Shown: piece after piece, positions 44,893 through 52,957 of the stretch
Layout of the letters: each line of letters begins with the position of its first letter
Position numbering within the stretch: position 1 is the stretch's first letter
Origin: Pseudofrankia sp. DC12
GTDB lineage: Bacteria > Actinomycetota > Actinomycetes > Frankiales > Frankiaceae
Length of the DNA stretch: 64,000 bases
Direction of reading: 5' to 3'
Assembly: GCF_000966285.1 (NCBI RefSeq)
Contig: NZ_KQ031391.1
Span: 2,949,208 to 3,013,207, forward strand
Notes under the pieces: model-generated
Seen by the model: the letters and a program-made list of their open reading frames with translations, nothing else
Database searches by the model: none
Told to the model about the DNA's origin: nothing
Program-made: the position numbers and the translations under genes

Positions 44893-45609
44893 TTATGCGG
44901 GCTCCCACCGCCAGCCGTTGTTGTCGGTGCATACGATCGCCTCGCCATTTCCCGCGACGCCGTGCGCGCCGTGGTCAGCGTTGCGGCAGTACTCGCCCGG
45001 CTCATAGCAGTTCCCGCCGTTGGTCAGTGGGTGGCAAGTCGCGGCGGGGGCGGCGGCGGGCGGGTTTGCCGGAGCTGGCGGCGGCGCCTGGGTTGCTGGC
45101 TGAGTCGGTGGCGCGGCTGCTACGGATCTCGGCGCCGCGGTGGCGGGCGGGTTCGTGGGAGGTGGCGGCGGAGGCTGGGTTGCTCGTGCTGCGACGGGCC
45201 TTGGCGCTGATGTGTGCACGGCGACAGGACCAGGCGGAGTCGTGCGCGGCGCGAACGTGCCTGTCGTATGTGACAGGTCGGAAGGCGTCGGAGCCGGCGA
45301 CTCAGCTGGTTGCGTCTGGAGGGGCGTCGCCGCGTCCTGGCTTGTCTCACTCATGGCGGGAGGTGTGGTGATGCTGGCGACTGCGCGTGGGCTGTTCGAC
45401 AGCACATTAGAAGTGACGCTTGCCGCGGTGCCTGTGGCCGGGTTCTTTGGTAAGAGGAGTCCGACGACAATGAAGGCCACGACGCCACCGGCCGTGACGA
45501 GTCCTGCGGCACGCCTGTTATGGACGCGGGCCCAGTGCACGTGGCCAAGGGCCAACGCGACTAGCCCGAAAATGACGATCGAAAAAGCCATGACCGCTAA
45601 GAAACCCAC
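44893..45609 (-). CDS. Membrane-anchored protein with Cys-rich C-terminal module
   Basis: 238 aa. Two N-terminal hydrophobic helices (MAFSIVIFGLVALALGHVHW and GLVTAGGVVAFIVVGLLL) are followed by a Thr/Pro/Ala-rich stalk and a C-terminal module: CHPLTNGGNCYEPGEYC, then DHGAHGVAGNGEAIVC and GWRWEPA. The four Cys are spaced for two disulfides, and the same module ends many actinobacterial exported proteins. Function unknown. It is convergent with the STAND gene. Confidence 0.72.
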   Translation of the reverse strand: MGFLAVMAFSIVIFGLVALALGHVHWARVHNRRAAGLVTAGGVVAFIVVGLLLPKNPATGTAASVTSNVLSNSPRAVASITTPPAMSETSQDAATPLQTQPAESPAPTPSDLSHTTGTFAPRTTPPGPVAVHTSAPRPVAARATQPPPPPPTNPPATAAPRSVAAAPPTQPATQAPPPAPANPPAAAPAATCHPLTNGGNCYEPGEYCRNADHGAHGVAGNGEAIVCTDNNGWRWEPA

Positions 45610-45782
45610 GTCATCCCCCCGGTGGCCGCAGGGTAGCGACGTTAGCCTCCCGGGTCGGGCTCGTCATAGCTAGATCAGCACAACACACGATGGGGAACCG
45701 AGCGGGGCACAGAAGTGCCACTGGCAGCCGTCGCACCCTGCCGTACCGCGGACGGCGCCCGTCCGTGGCGGACGTAGGAACA

Positions 45783-45853
45783 GATCTTCGAGGGCAAACC
45801 GACCCGTACCGCAGGCGTGCCAGCGCCGAGGAACGGAAGCGGTGCGGCAGCAT
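45783..45853 (+). repeat. Dispersed repeat R1, copy 1 (71 bp)
   Basis: About 90% identical to 51277-51347. The best-conserved part includes CCGACCCGTACCGCAGGCG and CAGCGCCGAGGAACGGAAGC. Both copies lie just past the 3' end of a minus-strand gene or operon. The plus frame of both reads DPYRRRASAEERKR, so a decayed coding origin is possible. Confidence 0.85.
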
Positions 45854-45899
45854 CGTCCTTGACCCGCGGATAAAGAGATCTTGGTAATTTGTCCGTGGC

Positions 45900-45919
45900 C
45901 GTCCATGGACGTCCGGCCG
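45900..45919 (+). repeat. 20-bp direct repeat, copy 2
   Basis: Identical to 41900-41919. Followed within 2 bp by GCAGGTCACGGGC, which also occurs just before copy 1. Confidence 0.9.
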
Positions 45920-46103
45920 ACGCAGGTCACGGGCGGTTCGGCTTCATACAGCTCAATGCTCGTCCACGGTCGTCCGCCGGCTTGGCTGCCGCTCGCATCC
46001 CGTCCACCAGGAGGCCGGTGGGCGTCAAACGGCCCGACCTCTACCGCATGTCGCGATCCTGGATCGATCCCACTCATCGATGTTCGCCCAAGTTCGCGGC
46101 CTT

Positions 46104-46442
46104 CTATGTTTCCCGGCGACTGCGGCGGCCACCGTTACTTGACTCTATTTCGGCGAGTTCGGCCGCGCTGCGCGGGTCGCTCGGCGATGATTTCGAAAAT
46201 TCGCGCACATGTCGATCGGTCGCCTGTTCGCCCGAATAGGCCCAGTTGCGCCCCATTGTGACGAGGAGATCTAGATCTTCGCGAGCACCATTTTGCGAGA
46301 GATGGAACGCCAGAGTTCTGAAGGAGGCAGTCTCGCCTGCCCGGAGTCCAGGTACCAGCTTATCGATATATTTTATCTCAGCGCTTCTTTCAGATTCAGA
46401 GATTCTCGTTCGCAAACGGAAATATCCTTGCACCCTGTCGAC
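46104..46442 (-). pseudogene. C-terminal part of the membrane protein interrupted by the IS30 element
   Basis: 112 residues (VDRVQGYFRLRTRISESERS ... LVPGLRAGETASFRTLAFHL ... LDLLVTMGRNWAY) with no start of their own. Joining to 47530-47961 across the IS restores one frame of 256 aa (...PTDYL-VDRVQGYF...). GC is low for the window, as in the rest of this operon. No known domain. Confidence 0.78.
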
Positions 46443-46445
46443 AAG

Positions 46446-47529
46446 GGCGGCATCAAACGGTCATAGCGACGCCCCGATAGGATGATCGCGATGGTGTCGA
46501 GGGGCTGGATGGTGGATGGGCGTACGGGAGCGGTTGACGGTGGAGGACCGCGAGGTCATCTCGCGGGAGTTGAGTCAGGAGCGTTCGGCTCGGTATATCG
46601 CCGCTGTGCTCGGTCGTCATCATTCGGGGATCTCCCGGGAGATCGAGCGTAACGGCGGTGCCGCGGCGTATCGGGCGGTGGATGCGCAGGCACGGTGTGA
46701 TCTGATGTGCGCCCGCCCGAAGGAACGGAAACTCGTCGCGTCGAAGGAGCTGCACGACGCGGTGAACACCGGCCTGGTCGAGAAGTGGTCGCCGAAGCAG
46801 ATCAGCGAGAGACTGCGCACGGACTTTCCCGACGACGAGAGCATGCGCGTGAGCCACGAAACAATCTACGAGTGCCTCTACCTCCAGGCGCGCGGCGAGC
46901 TGCGGACGGAACTGAAGATCGCGCTGCGTAAGGGCCGGGCCAGGCGGGTCAACCGGTCGCGCAGCACCCTGACCAGGGGCGGGATCGTCGGCATGGTCAA
47001 CATCAGCGAGCGGCCGAAGGAGGCCGAGGACCGCGCCGTCCCCGGTTTCTGGGAGGGCGACCTGATCATCGGGAAGGGCAACAAGTCGCAGATCGCCACG
47101 CTGGTCGAGCGCACGACCCGGTTCGTGATGTTGGTGCGAATACCGTACGACCGTAACGCCGACAAGGTCGCCTACCTGCTGGGCAAGAAGATGGAGACCC
47201 TGCCCGAGTTCATGCGGAACTCGGTGACCTGGGACCAGGGAAAGGAGATGGCCCGGCACGCCGATTTCACCGTCCGCACCGGTATTCCCGTGTATTTCTG
47301 CGACCCGCACTCACCGTGGCAGCGCGGCTCGAACGAGAACACCAACGGGTTGCTGCGCCAGTACTTCCCGAAGGGCACCGACCTGTCCTTGCACACGCAG
47401 GAAGAACTTGATATGGTGGCCACGCAGCTGAATGGGCGGCCACGGCAGACGCTCAAATGGGCGACGCCGCTCGAGGTCTTTACCGAGCTGCTGGAAAGTC
47501 ATGTGTCGCCATGACCGCTTGATTCCGCC
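46446..47529 (+). mobile_element. Complete IS30-family insertion sequence (1084 bp)
   Basis: Bounded by 25-bp inverted repeats, 46446-46470 and 47505-47529, which match at 22 positions (GGCGG.ATCAA.CGGTCAT). Flanked by the 3-bp direct repeat AAG (46443-46445 and 47530-47532), the usual size for IS30. Contains one intact transposase gene. Inserted in the second gene of the NACHT operon. Confidence 0.92.
46516..47514 (+). CDS. IS30-family transposase
   Basis: 332 aa and apparently intact. An N-terminal HTH (LTVEDREVISRELSQERSARYIAAVLGRHHSGISREI) is followed by the DDE core: FWEGDLIIG for the first Asp, VTWDQGKEM for the second, and the PWQRGSNENTNGLLRQYFPKG block with the Glu. The stop lies 15 bp inside the right inverted repeat boundary. 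Confidence 0.96.
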   Translation: MGVRERLTVEDREVISRELSQERSARYIAAVLGRHHSGISREIERNGGAAAYRAVDAQARCDLMCARPKERKLVASKELHDAVNTGLVEKWSPKQISERLRTDFPDDESMRVSHETIYECLYLQARGELRTELKIALRKGRARRVNRSRSTLTRGGIVGMVNISERPKEAEDRAVPGFWEGDLIIGKGNKSQIATLVERTTRFVMLVRIPYDRNADKVAYLLGKKMETLPEFMRNSVTWDQGKEMARHADFTVRTGIPVYFCDPHSPWQRGSNENTNGLLRQYFPKGTDLSLHTQEELDMVATQLNGRPRQTLKWATPLEVFTELLESHVSP

Positions 47530-47961
47530 AAGGTAATCCGTTGGCAGTTTCTGCAACGCGGGGGCCGCGACGCCAATTAGCCAATTGGCGTCAGCCGAGG
47601 AAATATGCTTGTCAATCTTGTCGTCGCATACATCCCTTACTTTCTTATAGAAGGCTTCTGGCCCGATGCCTCGAACGACTCGCCCTTTACCTGTTACATT
47701 GAACTGGAGTCTAAGAAATGCCGGAGCACCGAGCCCCGCCGCTACCGAAGCCATCCACCAGGAGTATCGATGCGCCAGAACTGCGGCAGCTGCGGGATAG
47801 ACAGCCGCTGCGACGCCGGCATCCACGGCGATTCGGGCCACTACCCAAATGCGGACGCCCCATGGCGGCATCTTTCCTCGTACATTGAATACCTCATATA
47901 GCGAGAGCATCCCTCCCATTACCGAGGCGAGCGCAGGGCCGGCCCACACACTCCAGTTCAT
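47530..47961 (-). pseudogene. N-terminal part of a membrane protein in the NACHT operon, interrupted by IS30
   Basis: 144 codons from the ATG at 47961. Two or three hydrophobic segments: WAGPALASVMGGMLSLYEV, WVVARIAVDAGVAAAVYPAAAAVLA and WWMASVAAGLGAPAFL. A soluble part follows (RGIGPEAFYKKVRDVCDDKIDKHISSADANWLIG). The ATG overlaps the stop of the NACHT gene (ATGA), so the two were translationally coupled. Excision of the IS plus one AAG gives a 256-aa protein. The partner role is unknown. Confidence 0.8.
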
Positions 47962-48969
47962 CGGTGGTCAGCCTCCGAGGAGTCGGTGAGCATATAGCTC
48001 GGCTCCCCTGCATACTCGGCAAGCCTCGATATCAGGCCCGCACTCTCAAGGTGGTCGAGAGCCTCCGAAGTCTCTTGTGGTGTTAGCGCCGTCGCGCTGC
48101 CGAGCTCTGCTGCGCTATATTTTCTATCCGGCCGCATCGCATCCAACAAGATCCCCTGCCGCGCTCGAAGAGGAAGCGTCAAATAACCGCTGTCCGATGG
48201 GCGCCGCTTCACCTGGGCAATCGACGTTTGCCCAGTCTCTCGATCACGAAGGACGAGATCATAGCCCTGGTCGATTCCCCCGGTGCGCCCATCTGTTCCT
48301 CGACCTGGAGAGCTGAGTTCGATAGTTGAAAGATCGGTCAAATAGTCTTGGAAAGCAGGAATGGCGCTTGATCGGCAGCTGGCAATGCAGATTACCTCGG
48401 GGCGATCCTTGCGCCAGCTTTGAAATTCTTGCATTAGCCTTATCGGATCGGAAGATTCATCCAAACCGTCAAGTATCAATACAAGTTTATCCCCTTTCAT
48501 TGTTGAGGAATCCGCTAGCTTACGCGGTAGATCGTACGTCTTTGCGACATAGTCAGTCAGATCATCTTCAAACTCGCCTCGCGGAATTAGGCCGTGGGCC
48601 GCCACATAGATTGGCAGCGGGGCGGACTCTTCTACGAGCGTTCTTCGGGCAAGCTGAGCTGCGATCGCCCGCAACGTGAAAGATTTTCCTGCACCAGGCG
48701 CACCCGAGATCACAAAAGATGTTGACCGTCCGCCCATTGCTAGACCGCTAAGCTGATTGGCGTCCGGAGGTGAACTCGATCGTTCGATAGGCGGTATCAG
48801 CTCATCGCTAAGTTCAGAGGGAAGATCGCCAGAAAGATAGTAGTCTGATTCAGTCTCGCGGAAGACTCTGGTCGCCAGCTGCAACCGAACCTTAGCGGAT
48901 TCAAATCTTCCCCGCGGAATCTCTGCGGCGGCGTAATAGGCGGAGAGGACCAGGGCCAAGGGAAGATCA
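47958..48969 (-). pseudogene. NACHT-type NTPase, main part, separated from its N-terminus by ISAs1
   Basis: Walker A is VISGAPGAGKSFTLR and Walker B is LVLILDGLDESSD, where the small residues and second acidic residue after the Asp are the NACHT signature. Then CIASCRSSAIPAFQDYL (sensor-type Arg) and a C-terminal winged helix (KYSAAELGSATALTPQETSEALDHLESAGLISRL). A TTG at 48959 is the only start left. Joining to 50453-50681 gives a 411-aa protein with two N-terminal membrane helices. Low GC suggests transfer. Such proteins often act in anti-phage defence; here the role is inferred. Confidence 0.8.
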
Positions 48970-50452
48970 CTCCAGGTAGCGAACTATCGCTCTGAGTAAT
49001 CGTCACGATCGAGCTCTCGGTCCAGGTTTCGACGGGTCTCGCGGGTGCAGTTCCTTCCGGCCGGAATCTCGCCGCCCGCGCTTCCGAGCTATCGGAAATG
49101 ACGCCATCGGCAGCTACGAATGCCTACCCGAAAATCCGCCGCTGTGCGCCCAGTCGCCATGGCCGTTGAATTGACGAAAACAAGAGCCGCCGTTGCGAAA
49201 CGACGGCCTCCTGATCGGGACAATGAGAGTGCGAACAAACAATCCCCCGAGACAGAAGGCCGCCAAGTGTCATCATGCCAGACCGGCGCCGCTTTGTCGA
49301 GCGGCCTTGACAACGCCGGCAAAGAAAAAATCGGTCGACTTCTTGCCATGCTGCGTCTTGTGAAGGATTTCCGCGACGCCCGGGGCCGGGTTTACGACCT
49401 CGAGTTCGTGCTTGCCACGGCGACCGTCGCGACGCTCGCTGGCGCCACGTGTTACCGCGAGATCGGAAGCGAGGCGGCCGACCTCTCCCAAGGGCTCCTC
49501 GCCGCACTCGGCGCGCCCTACGGCTATTTTCGGGGCTGCTACACCGTTCCCTGCGAATCCACCATCCGCGAGACCCTCAAAGGAGTCAACTCGCATGTGC
49601 TGGACCTGGTCGTCGGCACCTGGCTGCACGAACAAGCGACCCGCGATCACAACGGCGATCTGGTGATCGCCCTGGACGGTAAGGTCTTGCGCGGCGCTTG
49701 GAGCACGGAGAACCAGCAGTTCACGCTGTTCTCTGCCATGACTCACAACCAGGGGGTCGTCATCGCCCAGACCAAGGTCCCCGCGGATACCAACGAGATC
49801 ACCCAGGTCGCGAACCTACTCAAAAACATCAAACACGAGCGCGGCCGAACCGTCATCACCGCAGACGCCGCGCACACGCAGGTCAAAACCGCGATCCTAC
49901 TCTGGAAAAAACGAATCGACTACGTGTTCACTGTCAAGGGGAACCAGCCGAAGCTCTTCCAGCAAATCTTCGATCGCCTCCTGCCGGTTATTCAGAAAAC
50001 ACCGGGGCATGAGGTCGAGGAATGCTCCCGCGGAAGTATCAAGCGCTGGACGACTTGGACGCGACCCGTGGATGACATCCGTTTCCCACGGGCCCGAACA
50101 ATAGCCGTCATCTGCCGCGAAGAATTCGATCTCACCGGCGCCCGTCTCAGCAAGGAATACGCCTTCATTGTCACCAGCCTGCGCGGTGAGCGCGCCGCTC
50201 CGGACGCTATCCACACCCACGTCCGAATGCACTGGGGCATAGAGAACCGTGTCCATTACGTCCGCGACACCACCTGGCGGGAAGATGCCTGCCAAGCCCA
50301 CCAAGAAAACGGCCCGCACAATCTCGCGATCCTCCGCAATCTCGCGCTCGGCCTACTACGCCTCCACGGCGTCACCAAGATCAAGGAAACTGTGCAGGAG
50401 ATTGGCCGCGACCGTAATAGAGCCGTCCAGTACCTCGCTACCTAGCGTAGCC
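48970..50452 (+). mobile_element. ISAs1-family insertion sequence (about 1.48 kb)
   Basis: Placed between direct repeats GATCA (48965-48969 and 50453-50457). Subterminal inverted repeats share AGGTAGCGA (48974 on) with TCGCTACCT (50435-50443). Ends are not exactly symmetric, and ISAs1 elements usually make 8-10-bp duplications, so the outer limits may be off by a few bases. Removal with one GATCA restores the NACHT frame. Confidence 0.75.
49120..50445 (+). CDS. ISAs1-family transposase
   Basis: 441 aa, apparently intact. After a charged N-terminus, DARGRVYDLEFVLATATVATLAG and the DDE motifs follow: LVIALDGKVLRGA (first Asp), VITADAAHTQ (second) and HWGIENRVHYVRDTTWREDA (Glu block with the conserved W.R/H pattern). 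An HWxIEN near the C-terminus is diagnostic for the family. Confidence 0.95.
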   Translation: MPTRKSAAVRPVAMAVELTKTRAAVAKRRPPDRDNESANKQSPETEGRQVSSCQTGAALSSGLDNAGKEKIGRLLAMLRLVKDFRDARGRVYDLEFVLATATVATLAGATCYREIGSEAADLSQGLLAALGAPYGYFRGCYTVPCESTIRETLKGVNSHVLDLVVGTWLHEQATRDHNGDLVIALDGKVLRGAWSTENQQFTLFSAMTHNQGVVIAQTKVPADTNEITQVANLLKNIKHERGRTVITADAAHTQVKTAILLWKKRIDYVFTVKGNQPKLFQQIFDRLLPVIQKTPGHEVEECSRGSIKRWTTWTRPVDDIRFPRARTIAVICREEFDLTGARLSKEYAFIVTSLRGERAAPDAIHTHVRMHWGIENRVHYVRDTTWREDACQAHQENGPHNLAILRNLALGLLRLHGVTKIKETVQEIGRDRNRAVQYLAT

Positions 50453-50681
50453 GATCAACACGCAGTGCGATCTTCGCGAGGCCCTGGGAGAGGACCGAAC
50501 CGAGCAGCACGATAACCGTCGCCGCAATGAGCCACACGGAACTTTCGTTGGAGGTCCATATGTTGGTTAACAGACCCGTTACAGCGGCCAACACGATAGT
50601 GACGGCAGGAACTGTCCGGTTTCGCACTCTGAGCCCCCGGCCTCGAGTAGTCTGCTGCGCTTCCGCGGAGGATACGCGCAT
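50453..50681 (-). pseudogene. N-terminal part of the NACHT NTPase gene
   Basis: 76 codons from an ATG at 50681 (MRVSSAEAQ). Two membrane helices, VPAVTIVLAAVTGLLTNIW and VWLIAATVIVLLGSVL, then SQGLAKIALRVD, which continues as LPLALVLSAYYAAA at 48964 once the IS is removed. An N-terminal pair of helices before NACHT is a common architecture. The start is uncertain; upstream codons run into repeat R2. Confidence 0.7.
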
Positions 50682-50709
50682 TTGGGGCGCTGGGAATAAC
50701 GTTCCAGTC

Positions 50710-50810
50710 GCGACGCGCCGGCGAGCATGGCGCGCCAGCGCCACGCGCAGCCGTCGCGCGGCGCGGTCTCGGCGCCGCAGTTCCCTTGATCCCAAACCGA
50801 GCAATTCGGC
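50710..50810. repeat. Dispersed repeat R2, copy 1 (101 bp)
   Basis: Matches 51975-52076. Conserved ends are GCGACGCGCCGGCGAGCA and CAGCCGTCGCGCGGCGCGG, followed by CTTGATC.CCAAA.CGAG and TCGGCAG. The inner hairpin (CATGGCGC-GCCA-GCGCCACG) keeps pairing although its sequence differs from copy 2. It starts 29 bp upstream of the NACHT start. Confidence 0.85.
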
Positions 50811-50927
50811 AGGCTGCGGGCCTCGCTGCTAGTCGCACGCGGGTGACGCCGTGCCGGTGGCTGTGCGGACCTGGGCGTTCGCTCGTCTGGGCTACATGTT
50901 GTCGGGTGGTCCGCTAGCGTTCGGCGG

Positions 50928-51235
50928 GTGGCTGGAGCCGACGACGGGCAGGTAGACGGGCTTACGTCGGCGGCCCCGCTGGACGAGGCGAATGCGACCC
51001 GAGTCCTGGCGGACGCCTGCGGGTTGGCCAGTCTCGATCCGGTCGACGCGGTGTTGATGCGGCTGGGTGAGCATGCGGTGTTCCGGCTCGCCGGGGCGCC
51101 CGTTGTTGCACGGGTCGGACGCTCGGTGGCGTATCTGGATGCCGCCCGGCGGGAGCTGGCGGTCTCCGCGTGGCTGGCCGCAGGCCGTGTGCCCGTGGCC
51201 CAGGTGGCCGACGTTCGTCCGGCGGCTTGGCTGTC
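50928..51235 (+). pseudogene. N-terminal fragment of an aminoglycoside-phosphotransferase-like kinase
   Basis: About 100 residues: LDEANATRVLADACGL, AVLMRLGEHAVFRLAGAPVVARVGR and LDAARRELAVSAWLAAGRVPVAQVADV. This is the N-lobe of the APH/phosphotransferase family, including the glycine-loop-like LGEHAVF and the ATP-binding Arg/Lys strand. The catalytic C-lobe (HGD.H..N) is missing; after about 51235 the frame runs into repeat R1 and unrelated sequence to 51491. Confidence 0.75.
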
Positions 51236-51276
51236 AGGTTGCTGTCAGATCGCCTCCAACTCCAGAGGTGACCGAC

Positions 51277-51347
51277 GATCTTCGTTGGCAAGCCGACCCG
51301 TACCGCAGGCGCGCCAGCGCCGAGGAACGGAAGCGGCGCAGCAGCAT
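51277..51347 (+). repeat. Dispersed repeat R1, copy 2 (71 bp)
   Basis: See the copy at 45783. This copy ends 46 bp before the stop codon of the minus-strand membrane protein gene at 51394. Confidence 0.85.
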
Positions 51348-51393
51348 GTCACTTCGATGAACCTGAGGTGGTCGGCCGCATCTCTCGGCCTGG

Positions 51394-51849
51394 TTACCCT
51401 GCGGTTGCGCCGTTCTGGGCTGGAGAAACTTGAGCGATCTCGTCCAACGTCGGCTGCTTTCGGACGGTCGAGATTCCGGCGCCGAGGATGAGTATTGCTA
51501 TGCCGACGATCACGGCGATGATGAGAAGCTTCCACCACTTGTTGGGCGGGAAGAGCCACATGATTGGACTTGCGATAATGAGGTCGAGGAAGATGGCTGC
51601 GACCAGACTTCCCCACTGATATGTGCGTTTTGCTGCGATCGTCTCTCGATTCAAGAGCTGCCGGGTTGTCAGTCCAAGAAGTGCGGCGATATTTTGGGCC
51701 GCTATCTCGAGCCCGTCTTCTTTCTTAAGGGTCGCGTAAAGTTTCGTGTATTGCATAACATCGCGGCGTTGTCTGGCCCCTTTCGACAAGCCAAGAAGCC
51801 TGGCGGCCGCTTGCGTGAGTGTGCTAACGAAGCCGAGTTCGATGGCCAT
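51394..51849 (-). CDS. Small two-helix membrane protein
   Basis: 151 aa. A soluble N-terminal half (QAAARLLGLSKGARQRRDVMQYTKLYATLKKEDGLEIAAQNIAALLG) precedes two adjacent hydrophobic helices (GSLVAAIFLDLIIASPIMWLF and KLLIIAVIVGIAILILGAGI) and a short tail. GC is lower than the surroundings. Flanked by R1 on its 3' side and R2 on its 5' side, in the same orientation as the NACHT operon. No family recognised. Confidence 0.65.
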   Translation of the reverse strand: MAIELGFVSTLTQAAARLLGLSKGARQRRDVMQYTKLYATLKKEDGLEIAAQNIAALLGLTTRQLLNRETIAAKRTYQWGSLVAAIFLDLIIASPIMWLFPPNKWWKLLIIAVIVGIAILILGAGISTVRKQPTLDEIAQVSPAQNGATAG

Positions 51850-51974
51850 GTTTCCCCCGGATTGGAACTCTGCGCCACCCTAGCGCGGCAGATGCGTCGG
51901 CTCGTCAAGATAGCAGAAGGGCTTTTAAAGCGGTGTTCCGGGTAGGCTTCCCGAATCAGGTATCTGTATAGCGG

Positions 51975-52076
51975 GCGACGCGCCGGCGAGCACGGCCCGC
52001 CAGGGCCGTGCTCAGCCGTCGCGCGGCGCGGCCCGTGCCGTCCGGCTCTTGATCTCCAAATCGAGTGAGTCGGCAG
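51975..52076. repeat. Dispersed repeat R2, copy 2 (102 bp)
   Basis: See the copy at 50710. Here the inner hairpin is CACGGCCC-GCCA-GGGCCGTG, perfectly paired, with the same GCCA loop. It lies 125 bp upstream of the start of the membrane protein gene. Confidence 0.85.
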
Positions 52077-52170
52077 CATGCGCCGACCCGTTTGCGCCAA
52101 GCGCGGCAGCCCATTCGCCACACTCCTTAGGGTTGGGGCGGAGGCCTTCCGTGCTTGGCGGAGCGGCCTG

Positions 52171-52217
52171 GGCGCTTGTGGCGGAGCCACAAGCGCCATC
52201 TGTGCCGGAGCAGATGG
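52171..52217 (+). promoter_or_regulatory. Two adjoining hairpins upstream of the NADAR gene
   Basis: Stem one pairs GGCGCTTGTGGC (52171-52182) with 52186-52197, 12 bp perfect with a 3-nt loop. Stem two pairs CCATCTG (52196-52202) with 52211-52217. The two share bases 52196-52197, so only one may form fully at a time. They lie about 140 bp before the gene. Either a terminator or a leader structure. Confidence 0.5.
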
Positions 52218-52357
52218 GCCCGGCTCTCGATCTTGGATGCGGGGTTCCGTTCCAGGGTGTCCGTGGGCTGGTGGCCGCAGGCAGTGGCTGTCGGTGCGGA
52301 GGACTCTTGGTGGTCGGGAAAAGTAGGTGAGGCTGGGCCCAGACTCGTGGAAGGATC

Positions 52358-52957
52358 GTGCTCGTGATCAGTGAGCCGCGAGAGCCGGTGCCTTTGGGGT
52401 CGCTCGGGCGTCCGCGTGCTGTGGAGGATCTGGTCCAGGCGGAGCTTGATGGTGTGGCGTTGTCGTTTCGATTCTTCTGGGGTCATCGGCCGCTGGCTGG
52501 TGGTGGGGTCGGGGCGAGCTGTCTGAGCCAGTGGTTTGCCTCGGCTTTCACCGTCGAGGGGCAGCGGTATGCCACGGCGGAGCATTTCATGATGGCGGGC
52601 AAGGCCCGGCTGTTCGGCGACGAGGAGACCGCGCAGGCGATCCTCGCCGCGCCGGACCCGGGCCGGGTAAAGGCGCTCGGCCGCCGCGTGGCTGGTTTCG
52701 ACGAGGCGACCTGGGAGCGGCACCGCTACGACATCGTCGTAGCGGGGAACCTCGCGAAGTTCGGACAACAGGACCGACTACGCGGCTTCCTGCTCGCCAC
52801 CAGCGACGATGTCCTCGTCGAGGCCAGCCCGCAGGACGCGGTCTGGGGCATTGGCGTGGCTGCCAGCGATCCACGCGCCGAGAGTCCGGTCGACTGGCCC
52901 GGTCTGAACCTTCTCGGGTTCGCCCTCATGGACGTCCGCGCAGCACTGCAGGCCTGA
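52358..52957 (+). CDS. NADAR-family protein (YbiA/RibX-like N-glycosidase fold)
   Basis: 199 aa. The family core is clear: LSFRFFWGHRPL, CLSQWFASAFTVEGQRYATAEHFMMAGKARLFGD, then RVAGFDEATWERHRYDIVVAGNLAKF and LVEASPQDAVWGIGV. NADAR enzymes hydrolyse N-glycosidic bonds in ADP-ribose-like or riboflavin-intermediate substrates, and some remove ADP-ribose from DNA as antitoxins for DarT-type toxins. No ADP-ribosyltransferase gene is adjacent, so the substrate is open. Starts at GTG 52358 (a second GTG at 52364). Confidence 0.88.
   Translation: MLVISEPREPVPLGSLGRPRAVEDLVQAELDGVALSFRFFWGHRPLAGGGVGASCLSQWFASAFTVEGQRYATAEHFMMAGKARLFGDEETAQAILAAPDPGRVKALGRRVAGFDEATWERHRYDIVVAGNLAKFGQQDRLRGFLLATSDDVLVEASPQDAVWGIGVAASDPRAESPVDWPGLNLLGFALMDVRAALQA

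Larger units (their letters stand above)
45610..46103. other. Intergenic region with repeats, no gene recognised
   Basis: About 490 bp holding R1 copy 1 (45783-45853) and copy 2 of the 20-bp repeat (45900-45919). Short open frames through R1 exist on both strands but have no known domain. Confidence 0.45.
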
